From positions 1 to 64,000 of the forward strand of contig NZ_JAXEXL010000009.1 in the NCBI RefSeq assembly GCF_034113385.1: a stretch of DNA of 64,000 nt, written 5' to 3'. The notes under the pieces are model-generated. The model saw nothing but the letters and a program-made list of their open reading frames with translations. It did no database searches and was not told where the DNA came from. Shown piece by piece: positions 1 through 8,000 of the stretch (its first letter is position 1; the number at the start of each line of letters is the position of its first letter). Made by a program: the position numbers and the translations under genes. Source of the DNA: Atopobium sp034113385. Lineage in GTDB: Bacteria > Actinomycetota > Coriobacteriia > Coriobacteriales > Atopobiaceae.

Positions 1-70
1 CAGAAGTTAAGCCCTTAAGCGCCGATGGTACTGCGGAGTGAGTCCGTGGGAGATAAGGACGTCGCTGACC
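1..70 (+). rRNA. rrf: 5S ribosomal RNA, 3' part (truncated by window start)
   Basis: The first 70 bases carry the 3' half of a bacterial 5S rRNA: the conserved stretch GAAGTTAAGC followed by GCGCCGATGGTA and the closing GGACGTCGCTGACC. The 5' part lies outside the window, so a 16S-23S-5S operon presumably precedes it. A strong intrinsic terminator follows within 30 bases. The exact 3' end is approximate by a few bases. Confidence 0.93.
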
Positions 71-96
71 AACAAAGAACATTTTGCTTGTAAGAC

Positions 97-126
97 AAAC
101 ACCTGCCACAAGGCAGGTGTTTTTTT
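97..126 (+). terminator. Intrinsic terminator of the rRNA operon
   Basis: An 11-bp GC-rich stem (AAACACCTGCC / GGCAGGTGTTT) with a four-base loop is followed by a run of T. It sits directly behind the 5S rRNA, as expected for an rrn operon end. Confidence 0.9.
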
Positions 127-175
127 GTGGGTGGGGGAAGCCGTTATGCCGTTGTATGCGTTTGAGGCAGTGCTA

Positions 176-952
176 CTATTGGCAGCTATTCTCAGAAGGG
201 TATACCACCGCACGGACACCTGCTCTTTCTAGATGAGAGATTTCCTCTTTGTTTGTATCATGGTCAGTTACCAGAATATGAACTTGTTCAGGGCCACCAT
301 ATTTAAAACTTGCATTCGTTCCAATTTTTGTATGATCAGCAACAATGATGTGCATATCCGAATGTTCAAGCATGAGGGAGTTTACACTCGTCTCATGAGA
401 AACAAGTGTGGTAAGCCCTCGATCCGCAGAAAGCCCTGAGCAACCCAGGATTGCTTTTGCTGCATTAATATGACCTACCGTTGATAAAGAAAACTCACCA
501 GACATAGACCACTTAGGTTGACGAATTTCACCGCCTGTCAGGATGACGGAAAGTGTTGGTGGTGGAGTAATTTGTAATGCTTTACCACTGTTGGTAACCA
601 CCGTTACGTTAAGTGCAGTTATATGCTCAATGACGGAAAGTGCAGTAGAGCTCGTATTAATAAAGATGGTATCGCCGTCTTCTACAAGGCGTGCTGCTTC
701 TGCTGCAATACTGCGCTTAATAAGAACAGCTGATGAGCTTAAGGGGCTACCAAGCGGGTCTATGATTTCCACAAAGCCGTGCGAGCGCTGGACAATGCCT
801 TTCTCGGAAAGAAAATCAAGGTCACGCCGGATGGTAAGCGGCGACACCTCAAAGTATTGTGCCAAATCTAACACTCGCATGCGGGGACGCTCGCTCAGTG
901 TAGAGACAATATCTGCGCGCCTTCTTTCTACAAGCGTTTTGGATGTACCCAT
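176..952 (-). CDS. DeoR-family transcriptional regulator, probable repressor of the adjacent ascorbate operon
   Basis: 258 aa. The N-terminal DeoR helix-turn-helix is clear at about residues 8-60 (RRADIV...VSPLTIRRDLDFLSEKG), followed by the phosphosugar-sensing DeoRC domain (ISOCOT fold) to the C-terminus. Members usually repress sugar operons and are released by a phosphorylated intermediate; UlaR of E. coli is of this family. The start has a strong SD (AAGGAGGT) about 6 bases upstream. It is divergent from the PTS operon starting at 1327, and the 374-bp gap between them holds repeated motifs that could be its operators. That it controls this operon is inferred from position. Confidence 0.88.
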   Translation of the reverse strand: MGTSKTLVERRRADIVSTLSERPRMRVLDLAQYFEVSPLTIRRDLDFLSEKGIVQRSHGFVEIIDPLGSPLSSSAVLIKRSIAAEAARLVEDGDTIFINTSSTALSVIEHITALNVTVVTNSGKALQITPPPTLSVILTGGEIRQPKWSMSGEFSLSTVGHINAAKAILGCSGLSADRGLTTLVSHETSVNSLMLEHSDMHIIVADHTKIGTNASFKYGGPEQVHILVTDHDTNKEEISHLERAGVRAVVYPSENSCQ

Positions 953-1326
953 CGCAAGACCTCCTTGGCAAACTACCGCTTATCGGAAAATTTCTACCGC
1001 TTATCCTGCTCTTTGCCTTCATACGATAAAAAAATTCTACGTTCGATTGTTCATACTCTCAAAGAACGAATTATCAATCATCATAAGGCATTTAATATCT
1101 ATGATTGAAAGTAAACAAAAAACGTTCAATACGCACACATTAAACGATAGATACGATAATTTATAACGTTCGTAACAAACAGAAACAGTGTAACATTCAC
1201 CTCTGAAGAAGAAAAACAGAGCTTGTTTTTCTATGCAAGCGCAGGCAACGCTTGCGCGCAAAGATAGCGCTTCTCGGAGAGGATGAAGCGTTGTGTAAAG
1301 AGCTGTAACAGGGAGGAACAAAAAAC
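953..1326. promoter_or_regulatory. Divergent regulatory region between the DeoR regulator and the PTS operon
   Basis: A 374-bp gene-free stretch. Next to the regulator lie two identical 12-bp direct repeats CTACCGCTTATC (973-984 and 994-1005), exactly 21 bp apart. Towards the operon the core GTTCG/AACGTTC recurs: ACGTTCGATTGTTC at 1039-1052, AAGAACGAAT in inverted orientation near 1062, AACGTTCAAT at 1121-1130 and AACGTTCGTAAC at 1165-1176. These are good operator candidates for the DeoR protein. The +10 to +20 region before 1327 has the SD GGGAGG about 10 bases upstream of the ATG. Exact -10/-35 boxes could not be assigned. Confidence 0.5.
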
Positions 1327-1791
1327 ATGTTGCTTCGTCAACTGTATGAACTCAACCATTTTAATATTGTTGACAATCCAATGGATTGGCGTGAGGCTTT
1401 GCGCAAGGGTATTGAGCCGTTGCTTGCAGATAAAAGCGTCGAGCCTGAATACGCAGATTGCCTTATAAAAAATGTCGAAAAGCACGGTCCTTACATTGTG
1501 CTTTTGCCCGGTGTTGCCATGCCGCATGCAGTGGAAGGTGCTGTGGGTGCTAATCGTGAGGCAATAAGTCTTATGGTGACCAAAACACCAGTGTATTTTG
1601 GGGAAGAACATGACCCCGATACGACAGCCACTGTCTTTTTTACTCTCAGTGATGTGGATGCGCAGTCGCATCTTCAAAATATGCAGCGTCTTGCTATGGT
1701 TCTCTCAAATCCAGAGGTTGTTGAGCGCCTTGCAAGGATACAGACGGCCGAAGAGCTGCTTGAAATTGATGCACTTGTTGGTGACGAATAG
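1327..1791 (+). CDS. ulaC: PTS EIIA component, ascorbate/fructose-mannitol type (UlaC-like)
   Basis: 154 aa, the normal size for a stand-alone EIIA of the PTS_EIIA_2 family. The phosphorylatable histidine is H67 in GVAMPHA. The protein accepts phosphate from HPr and passes it to the EIIB encoded at 3696. It is the first gene of the operon, read with SD GGGAGG. Gene order here is IIA-IIC-IIB, unlike E. coli ulaA-ulaB-ulaC. The ascorbate assignment comes mainly from the UlaA-, UlaG-, UlaE- and UlaF-like neighbours. Confidence 0.87.
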   Translation: MLLRQLYELNHFNIVDNPMDWREALRKGIEPLLADKSVEPEYADCLIKNVEKHGPYIVLLPGVAMPHAVEGAVGANREAISLMVTKTPVYFGEEHDPDTTATVFFTLSDVDAQSHLQNMQRLAMVLSNPEVVERLARIQTAEELLEIDALVGDE

Positions 1792-1882
1792 TACATGTTG
1801 AAAGCTCATGTTGAAGTATGCGAGGACGTATGCTTGTCCCTTTAGCAAAGCTCGCAGGGCATGTCACACGGTATGGGATTAG

Positions 1883-1906
1883 CGGAGTCCTATAAAGAGG
1901 ATTCCG
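1883..1906 (+). other. Intercistronic RNA hairpin between EIIA and EIIC
   Basis: CGGAGTCCT pairs with AGGATTCCG (nine pairs, one G-U) around a six-base loop, 26 bases before the EIIC start codon. No T-run follows, so it is not a terminator. It may mark an mRNA processing or stability site that sets the amount of EIIA relative to EIIC. Confidence 0.45.
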
Positions 1907-1931
1907 AGAAGGTAAACGTAAAGGAGAGGAA

Positions 1932-3542
1932 ATGGACATTTTTATGACAGTGGTCAAGTGGCTTGCCACTACCATCTTGTCGCAGCCCGCCTGGATTATC
2001 GGCTTTATAGTCGTAATCGGCTATGCTCTTCTCGGTAAGAAGTGGTATGAGGTATTGGCTGGCTTTATCAAGGCTTCTGTTGGCTATATGATTTTGGCCG
2101 TTGGTTCTGGCGGTCTGATTAGCGTCTTTCGTCCCATTATCGTTGGTCTTAAGGGACGCTTCGACTTAGCAGCAATGGTTATTGACCCCTATTTTGGTAA
2201 CAATGCTGTTGATGCAGGTGTTAAGGCTGCAGCTGCCGGCGACTTTTCTCTTGCCAACGTATCATTTTTGCAGGGTGCAAACATTTCGCAGTATATGCTT
2301 CTGCTGCTGTTTGCCTACATTCTAAACATTGCTTTGGTTGCAGCTAAAAAATACACCAAGCTTCGTTCCATTTTTACAACGGGCAATGTCCAAGTTCAGC
2401 AAGCAGCCACGGCTCTTTGGCTTATTATGTTTTGCTTCCCCAACCTTGTGAGTGTTCCCGCACTTGTTGTGATGACCATTTTATTGGGTTTGTATTGGGC
2501 GGTTGGTTCAAACCTTACCATCTCGCCAACGCAGGAGCTTACTGATGGAGCTGGCTTTGCCATCGGGCATCAGCAGATGTTTGGTATCTTTTTGGCTTCT
2601 AAGGCAGCTGGTTGGATGTCTCGCCGTGATGAAGCCCGCCGTGCAAAAAATCCTGGCAAGGTTTCCATCTTCGATAAGAAGCTTGAAGATATTGAACTGC
2701 CGGGTTGGCTCTCTATGTTTAATGAGAATATGGTTTCTACAGCACTGCTTATGACCGTATTCTTTGGCATTATCTATGTTGTTATCGGCCCTGACTATCT
2801 TATGCAACTCACCAAAGATGGTGCTTTGAGTGGTTCTGCCGCACTTAAACCTGGCCAAAGCTTTGTATTCTACATCCTGTATAACTGCTTCCAGTTTGCT
2901 GTGTACCTTACGATTCTTCAGCTCGGTGTTCGTACCTTTGTTGCAGAGCTTACCGTTTCATTTACTGGTATTTCTAACAAACTGCTTAAGGGTTCCGTAC
3001 CTGGCGTTGACTGCGCCGTTACCTTTGGTTTTGGTTCCACTAACGCTGTTACTCTTGGTTTTATGGCAGGTGCAGTAGGTCAGTTTATCGCTATTGGTAC
3101 TTTGATTGCTATGCGCAGTCCCGTTTTGGTAGTTGCTGGCTTTATTCCTCTGTTCTTTGACAACGCTGTTATTGGCGTGTATGCCAACAATAAGGGTGGA
3201 CTTAAAGCTGTCCTAATCCTTCCGTTTATTTGCGGCCTCTTACAGGTCTTTGGCTCTGCTTTCATTGCTTCTTGGGTACAGATGTATGCCTTCGGTGGTT
3301 ACCTTGGCATGTTTGACTGGGTTACCGTATGGCCGTTCTTCACGGTTGTCATGAAGTTCCTTGGTTGGGCTGGCGTTGCTGTTGTTGCCCTGCTGCTTTT
3401 GGTTATTCCACAGTTGCAGTACAAGGCCGCTCCAAAGGATGAGAACGGTAACAGCACCTACTTTCTCGAGGTTGAGGATTACGAGAAATACGCTGAGTAT
3501 CGTGATGCTGCCAATAAAAAGGCAACAGTAGAAACAGAGTAA
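1932..3542 (+). CDS. ulaA: PTS EIIC component, ascorbate-type permease (UlaA-like)
   Basis: 536 aa, rich in hydrophobic segments, fitting the SgaT/UlaA membrane family (EIIC of about 460-490 aa; about 50 aa longer here). It should form the translocation channel that phosphorylates L-ascorbate on entry with the EIIA and EIIB next to it. Family-like features are the N-terminal WIIGFIVVIGYALLGKKW segment and the repeated glycine-rich stretches in the second half (FGFGSTNAVTLGFMAGAVGQ near residue 365). The C-terminal 35 residues are charged and presumably cytosolic. The start has SD AAGGAGAGG. Specificity for ascorbate is inferred from the UlaG/E/F enzymes in the same operon. Confidence 0.9.
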   Translation: MDIFMTVVKWLATTILSQPAWIIGFIVVIGYALLGKKWYEVLAGFIKASVGYMILAVGSGGLISVFRPIIVGLKGRFDLAAMVIDPYFGNNAVDAGVKAAAAGDFSLANVSFLQGANISQYMLLLLFAYILNIALVAAKKYTKLRSIFTTGNVQVQQAATALWLIMFCFPNLVSVPALVVMTILLGLYWAVGSNLTISPTQELTDGAGFAIGHQQMFGIFLASKAAGWMSRRDEARRAKNPGKVSIFDKKLEDIELPGWLSMFNENMVSTALLMTVFFGIIYVVIGPDYLMQLTKDGALSGSAALKPGQSFVFYILYNCFQFAVYLTILQLGVRTFVAELTVSFTGISNKLLKGSVPGVDCAVTFGFGSTNAVTLGFMAGAVGQFIAIGTLIAMRSPVLVVAGFIPLFFDNAVIGVYANNKGGLKAVLILPFICGLLQVFGSAFIASWVQMYAFGGYLGMFDWVTVWPFFTVVMKFLGWAGVAVVALLLLVIPQLQYKAAPKDENGNSTYFLEVEDYEKYAEYRDAANKKATVETE

Positions 3543-3553
3543 TATCCCCTTTG

Positions 3554-3599
3554 AGGTCGGCCCTTACCTCTTGCTCGTGTAAGGGTCGACCTTTCTTAG
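3554..3599 (+). other. Strong intercistronic hairpin after EIIC (attenuator or stability element)
   Basis: AGGTCGGCCCTTAC (3554-3567) pairs with GTAAGGGTCGACCT (3579-3592), 14 pairs with one G-U, followed by TTCTTAGTTGTTTT. The tail is an imperfect U tract. It lies between the EIIC and EIIB genes, so it is more likely a partial terminator or mRNA 3'-end protector than the operon end. Confidence 0.6.
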
Positions 3600-3661
3600 T
3601 TGTTTTCTCGCTTGAACCTCTTTATCGCAGAGGTGTTCTGTACTTACAAGAACTGTACGCT

Positions 3662-3677
3662 TGTGGCATATGCCACA
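3662..3677. promoter_or_regulatory. Perfect 16-bp palindrome ahead of the EIIB gene
   Basis: TGTGGCAT/ATGCCACA is a perfect palindrome ending 18 bases before the EIIB start codon. It could be a protein-binding site for an internal promoter or a tight RNA element near the ribosome binding site. No function can be read from sequence alone. Confidence 0.4.
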
Positions 3678-3695
3678 GATGGAAAGGAAAGCGCT

Positions 3696-4007
3696 ATGTC
3701 TGCAAAGATTCTTTGTGCTTGTGCAAATGGTTCTGGCACGTCTCTTATGATGCAACTTACCGTTGAGCGTGTGGCAAAGAAGCTCAATATGGATGTCTCT
3801 GAGGTTCACCACTGCGCACTTGCAGAGGGGACTTCCACCGCAACAAAGTATGACGTTGCGTGCTTCCCTCGTAACTTTGAAAACATGTTTAAGTCTGCCG
3901 CTGATTCTGGAAAAGTTATCTGCATTCCTCTAAAAAACGTTCTTTCCGATAAGGAAATCGAGGAGAAGTTTGTTGAGGCAGGTTTGGACAAGAAGTTCGC
4001 AAAGTAG
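3696..4007 (+). CDS. ulaB: PTS EIIB component, ascorbate type (UlaB-like)
   Basis: 103 aa from the ATG preceded by GGAAAGGAAAG; a longer in-frame reading from 3600 lacks an SD and would add residues before the normal EIIB start. The PTS_IIB P-loop CANGSGTS gives the phosphocysteine at C9. The domain takes phosphate from EIIA H67 and delivers it to the sugar bound by EIIC. The size matches E. coli UlaB (about 101 aa). Confidence 0.9.
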   Translation: MSAKILCACANGSGTSLMMQLTVERVAKKLNMDVSEVHHCALAEGTSTATKYDVACFPRNFENMFKSAADSGKVICIPLKNVLSDKEIEEKFVEAGLDKKFAK

Positions 4008-4053
4008 CGCACTCCATCTGTCACATGAGTTTTTAATTTGAGGAGATGCGTTC

Positions 4054-5112
4054 ATGAAGTACCAGAAGAAGGTTATTGCGACCGATATGGCTAAGTGTTA
4101 CGCCATTGGAATGTTTGATGGCTTTGATGGCCCCAGCTTTGTAATTGCTACCGAGAAAGAAGGTCCCATTCGTAGGTTTTCTCTTGATGGCACTGCTTTG
4201 GAGAATATCTGCGAAGGCCCTGGTGGTGTTATGACGGTCATGCAAACTCCCGGTCGCAGCGATCAACTTCTGAGTACCTATAAGTTTTTCTCGCCCAATT
4301 TTGGCGCAGACGATGCCAAGATTGTGAGCTATACGCACATGGATGATGGTAGCTGGGCACGTTCCGTTATATGTGATTTGCCGTATGTGCACCGTTTTGG
4401 TGTGCTAAAAGCGGCAGATGGTCAGGAATGGCTGATTGCGTGCACGATTAAGTCAGCCTGTCGAGCATTTAAAAATGACTGGAAAACGCCTGGCGCGGTG
4501 TACGTTGCCAAGCTTGATGACAAGCTTGAGCAGTATAACGAAACAAAGCAATTGCCGCTAACTCAAATTGCCAACCTGCAGCTGCAAAATCATGGCTTTT
4601 ATGTGGCACCTGACCGCAGTTTTGCTTTGATTGGTACTGCTGCTGGGGTGTTTCGTTATGTACCACCTGCAAAAGATGGTGATACCTGGCAGATTGCATG
4701 CTTGGCGGTGCAGCCTACAAGTGATATGTGCCTGATAGACCTTGATGGCGATGGCCTTGATGAGCTGGTTACCATCTCGGCGTTTCACGGAGACACGCTT
4801 TGTGTCTGGCATGCAAAAGAGCAGCCAGACACGTTCCAAAAGGTTTGGGAGGATTCGCAAAAACATGACTTTTTGCATGCAATATGGTCTGGTTTTCTCG
4901 CAGGTCAAGCCTGTGCTGTTTTAGGCAATCGAAAAGACGACCGCGACTTACTGCGTTTGTACTACAAGGATGGCGCGTACGGCGTTGAAGTAATCGATCA
5001 TGACTGTGGTCCTGCAAACGTGTGGGTATTTCAGAATGATGGCAACGATGTCATTATCTCGGCTAATCGAGAAACAAATGAAGCAGCCTTGTATCAGGTG
5101 AGTGCAGAGTAG
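4054..5112 (+). CDS. Cytosolic propeller-like (FG-GAP/VCBS-like) protein of unknown function in the ascorbate operon
   Basis: 352 aa with no signal peptide and no membrane segment. It is built from repeated beta-strand-like blocks; near residue 230 a calcium-loop-like motif DLDGDGLDEL resembles FG-GAP/VCBS repeats, suggesting a beta-propeller. It sits between EIIB and UlaG with a good SD (GAGGAG), so it is translated as part of the operon. Its place corresponds to where an UlaD decarboxylase might be expected, but nothing in it resembles the TIM-barrel UlaD/KGPDC fold. A role in handling an ascorbate-derived intermediate is only inferred from context. Confidence 0.75.
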   Translation: MKYQKKVIATDMAKCYAIGMFDGFDGPSFVIATEKEGPIRRFSLDGTALENICEGPGGVMTVMQTPGRSDQLLSTYKFFSPNFGADDAKIVSYTHMDDGSWARSVICDLPYVHRFGVLKAADGQEWLIACTIKSACRAFKNDWKTPGAVYVAKLDDKLEQYNETKQLPLTQIANLQLQNHGFYVAPDRSFALIGTAAGVFRYVPPAKDGDTWQIACLAVQPTSDMCLIDLDGDGLDELVTISAFHGDTLCVWHAKEQPDTFQKVWEDSQKHDFLHAIWSGFLAGQACAVLGNRKDDRDLLRLYYKDGAYGVEVIDHDCGPANVWVFQNDGNDVIISANRETNEAALYQVSAE

Positions 5113-5172
5113 CTAAGAATACGGAGCACAACGGGCTTGTTGTTGTACACGGTAGGTATAAAGGAGATGCAT

Positions 5173-6291
5173 ATGTCCGCTATTGATAAGATTACCCGCG
5201 AGGGTTGGATCATGAACACATTCCCCGAGTGGGGTACTTGGCTGAATGAAGATATCGAGAATGCTGTTGTTCCTGAAGGCAATGTTAAGATGTGGTGGCT
5301 TGGCTGCACTGGTATGTGGATAAAAACTCCTGGTAACGCCAACATTACCATTGATCTTTGGACGGGTAATGGTAAGCGTACTCATGGCGACGGCAAGATG
5401 AAGGTTGGCCATCAGATGGCTAACATGGCTGGTTGTCGTGTTATGCAACCTAATTTGCGTAACATCCCGTATGTTTTTGATCCTTTTGGTTTCAAACAGG
5501 TTGATGCTGTTCTTGCAACACATTATCACCAGGATCATATGTCAAAAGAGTGGGCGGCCCATGTTGTTAACTCTGGTATGACCACAACTGACGAGCAGGG
5601 CAATGAGATTCCTGTGCCCTTTATTGGCCCTCAGAAGTCTGCTGATTTTTGGCGCGCATGGGGCGTTCCTGAGAATCGTATTAGGGTTGTTAAGCCTGGT
5701 GATACGTTCAAGATTAAAGACATGCAAATCGTATGCATGGATTCTTTTGATCGTACCTGCATTACGACAACTGATTCTACTGGCCCAGATCGTGAGGATT
5801 TATGGGGCAAATGCCCAATGGATATGGACGAGAAGGCCGTTAATTACTTGCTCATTACGCCTGGTGGCAATATCTACCACTCTGGTGACTCACACTATTC
5901 CATTTACTTTGCTAAGCATGGCAAAGACATCATGAAGGAATATGGTGGCGTTGACGTGGCCTTTGGTTCCTATGGTTGTAATCCATTGGGTATGCAGGAC
6001 AAGATGGAGGCTTCTGACATTTTGCGTATGGCTGAAGCTCTACAGGCTAAAGTTGTTATCCCTATCCACTGGGATGTTTGGACTAACTTTGCAGCTGATT
6101 TGCGTGAGATTGAGGTGCTCTATCAGATGCGTAAGGACCGTCTTGAGTACCACTTTACGCCGTATTATTGGAAGGTTGGCGGCGAGTATACCTATCCTTT
6201 GGATAAGGACAAGAAGGAGTTTATGTACGACCGCGGCTTCCATGATTGCTTTGATCATGAGCCCAATGTTCCATTCCGCTCAGTGCTTTAG
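5173..6291 (+). CDS. ulaG: L-ascorbate-6-phosphate lactonase UlaG
   Basis: 372 aa from the ATG behind AAAGGAGAT. The protein is closely similar to E. coli UlaG along its whole length: N-terminal ITREGWI...FPEWGTWLNEDI, then MWWLGCTGMW. The metallo-beta-lactamase motif HYHQDH is at residues 117-122, and HSGDSHYS and IPIHWDVW supply further metal ligands. It hydrolyses the lactone ring of L-ascorbate 6-phosphate to 3-keto-L-gulonate 6-phosphate in the cytosol. Its presence is the strongest evidence that the operon handles ascorbate. Confidence 0.95.
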   Translation: MSAIDKITREGWIMNTFPEWGTWLNEDIENAVVPEGNVKMWWLGCTGMWIKTPGNANITIDLWTGNGKRTHGDGKMKVGHQMANMAGCRVMQPNLRNIPYVFDPFGFKQVDAVLATHYHQDHMSKEWAAHVVNSGMTTTDEQGNEIPVPFIGPQKSADFWRAWGVPENRIRVVKPGDTFKIKDMQIVCMDSFDRTCITTTDSTGPDREDLWGKCPMDMDEKAVNYLLITPGGNIYHSGDSHYSIYFAKHGKDIMKEYGGVDVAFGSYGCNPLGMQDKMEASDILRMAEALQAKVVIPIHWDVWTNFAADLREIEVLYQMRKDRLEYHFTPYYWKVGGEYTYPLDKDKKEFMYDRGFHDCFDHEPNVPFRSVL

Positions 6292-6306
6292 GGGGCGGCT
6301 TATATA

Positions 6307-7017
6307 ATGCTCAAAGAATTGCGTGAGAAGGTCTATGAGGCCAACATGGATCTTCCTGAGCATGGATTAGTTGTTTTTACCTGGGGAAATGCCTCAGAAA
6401 TTGATCGCGATAAGGGCCTCTTTGTGATTAAGCCTTCGGGTGTTAGCTATGATGACTTAAGCCCGGAATCTATGGTTGTGTGTGATATGGATGGCACGGT
6501 GGTCGAAGGCACCCTCAATCCATCATCTGATACAGCAACACATGCGTATTTATATCGCGCATGGGATACGGTTGGCGGTATTGTCCATACACATTCTGCA
6601 GCGGCAACTGCCTGGGCTCAAGCTGGACGTTCTATTCCTTGTTATGGCACAACGCAGGCTGACTATTTTTATGGTGAGGTCCCCTGCATGCGTGGGCTTA
6701 CCCAGCAGGAAATAGAAGATGCCTATGAGCGTAATACGGGCAAGGTAATTGTTGAAGGCTTTGAGGGGCATAATCCTCTTGTACAGCCTGGCTGCTTAGT
6801 ACGCAATCACGGGCCCTTCTCATGGGGAAAGAATGCTGCAGCTGCGGTATACCATGCGGTGGTTGTGGAAGAAGTAGCAAAGATGTCATACAACACAGAG
6901 CTTCTTTGCAAGACCGCAAATCAATCGTGCGAGATTGCTCAGGCACCTCAATACCTTTTGGATAAGCATTATCTGCGCAAACATGGACCAGGCGCATATT
7001 ACGGTCAAAAGGAGTAG
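6307..7017 (+). CDS. ulaF: L-ribulose-5-phosphate 4-epimerase (UlaF/AraD family)
   Basis: 236 aa, class II aldolase/epimerase family. Zinc and catalytic residues can be placed: PSSDT with D75, HTHS with H94 and H96, and NHGPF with H168, matching AraD/UlaF. It converts L-ribulose 5-phosphate to D-xylulose 5-phosphate, the exit step to the pentose phosphate pathway. It lies 15 bp after ulaG. On sequence alone AraD and UlaF cannot be separated; the operon favours UlaF. Confidence 0.92.
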   Translation: MLKELREKVYEANMDLPEHGLVVFTWGNASEIDRDKGLFVIKPSGVSYDDLSPESMVVCDMDGTVVEGTLNPSSDTATHAYLYRAWDTVGGIVHTHSAAATAWAQAGRSIPCYGTTQADYFYGEVPCMRGLTQQEIEDAYERNTGKVIVEGFEGHNPLVQPGCLVRNHGPFSWGKNAAAAVYHAVVVEEVAKMSYNTELLCKTANQSCEIAQAPQYLLDKHYLRKHGPGAYYGQKE

Positions 7018-7019
7018 CT

Positions 7020-7871
7020 GTGGATACAACGTATAGGCTTGGACTATATGAGAAGGCCATGCCCCAACAGCTTAGCTGGGAAGAGCGCCTAACTAATGCA
7101 GCGAGCTGCGGTTTTGACTATGTGGAAATCTCTATTGATGAGTCAAAAGAACGCCAGGCTCGTCTTGATTGGACAGCACAAGAGCGCCATGCTGTCGTTG
7201 CGGCCATGCGCGCTACTGGTGTGCCGCTCGGCTCTATGTGTCTTTCTGGCAGTCGAAAATGGCCATTTGGCGCCAAGGACCCCAAAAAACGTTCATATAG
7301 TTTAGAGATGATGGATAAAGCCCTTGAGCTTGCTTGTGATCTTGGACTGCACATTATCCAATTGGCAGGCTACGATGCCTATTACGATGAGGATGCCTGG
7401 GATGGCTCTGAGGCGTATTTTGCCGAGAACCTCGCACGAGCTACCGAGATGGCAGCGGCAGCTGGTGTTGTTTTAGGATTTGAGACTATGGAAACACCCT
7501 TTATGGATACGGTTGCTAAATCCATGCACTATGTCAATCAGATACAGAGCCCCTTTTTGGGAGTGTATCCTGACGTAGGAAATCTTACCAATGCTTCTTT
7601 TTTGTATGGTACATCTGTTGCAGATGATATTGCTACGGGTGCTGGTCATATTTTTGCAGCACACCTTAAAGAGACGCGAGCTGGTCAGTATCGTGATATG
7701 TTCTTTGGGGAGGGCACCACGGATTACACAGGTGCTTTGAGTCAATTGCTTTCTCAGGGTGTGCGGCGCTTTGTGTGTGAGCAGTGGTATTTAGGTTCAC
7801 CTAACTGGAAAAAAGATATTGCTCATGCGTCTGAATTTGCACGTACAAAGATTGAAGCATGTCTAAGGTAA
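7020..7871 (+). CDS. ulaE: L-ribulose-5-phosphate 3-epimerase UlaE (L-xylulose-5-phosphate 3-epimerase)
   Basis: 283 aa with a GTG start two bases after the ulaF stop, behind AAGGAG. It is an AP endonuclease 2/xylose isomerase-like TIM barrel, matching E. coli UlaE in LGLYEKA, the SRLDW-like block, IQLAGYDAYY, and the metal ligands in FETME, YPDVGNL, AHLKETRAG and CEQWY. It interconverts L-xylulose 5-phosphate and L-ribulose 5-phosphate. It is the last gene of the operon; a hairpin follows at 7917. Confidence 0.93.
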   Translation: MDTTYRLGLYEKAMPQQLSWEERLTNAASCGFDYVEISIDESKERQARLDWTAQERHAVVAAMRATGVPLGSMCLSGSRKWPFGAKDPKKRSYSLEMMDKALELACDLGLHIIQLAGYDAYYDEDAWDGSEAYFAENLARATEMAAAAGVVLGFETMETPFMDTVAKSMHYVNQIQSPFLGVYPDVGNLTNASFLYGTSVADDIATGAGHIFAAHLKETRAGQYRDMFFGEGTTDYTGALSQLLSQGVRRFVCEQWYLGSPNWKKDIAHASEFARTKIEACLR

Positions 7872-7916
7872 AGATGGATAACTAAACGGGCACACAATGC
7901 TGCTCCTAAGATAGTA

Positions 7917-7952
7917 ACATGCCTAGCTGAGTAGTAATTCAGCTAGGCATGT
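7917..7952. terminator. Hairpin between convergent ulaE and purL
   Basis: ACATGCCTAGCTGA (7917-7930) and TCAGCTAGGCATGT (7939-7952) form a perfect 14-bp stem with an eight-base loop. It lies between two convergent genes and may end transcription from both sides, although neither side has a clean T-run. Confidence 0.6.
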
Positions 7953-8000
7953 TGTCGTAGAGAAGGCAAAAGAGAAGGCAAAAGAGTTCTTGCGCCTGCC

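Noticed and set aside
543..1166. 207-aa plus-strand ORF opposite the DeoR gene
   Set aside because: It is antisense to a clear DeoR protein, has no SD and no recognisable domain; the DeoR frame explains the region.
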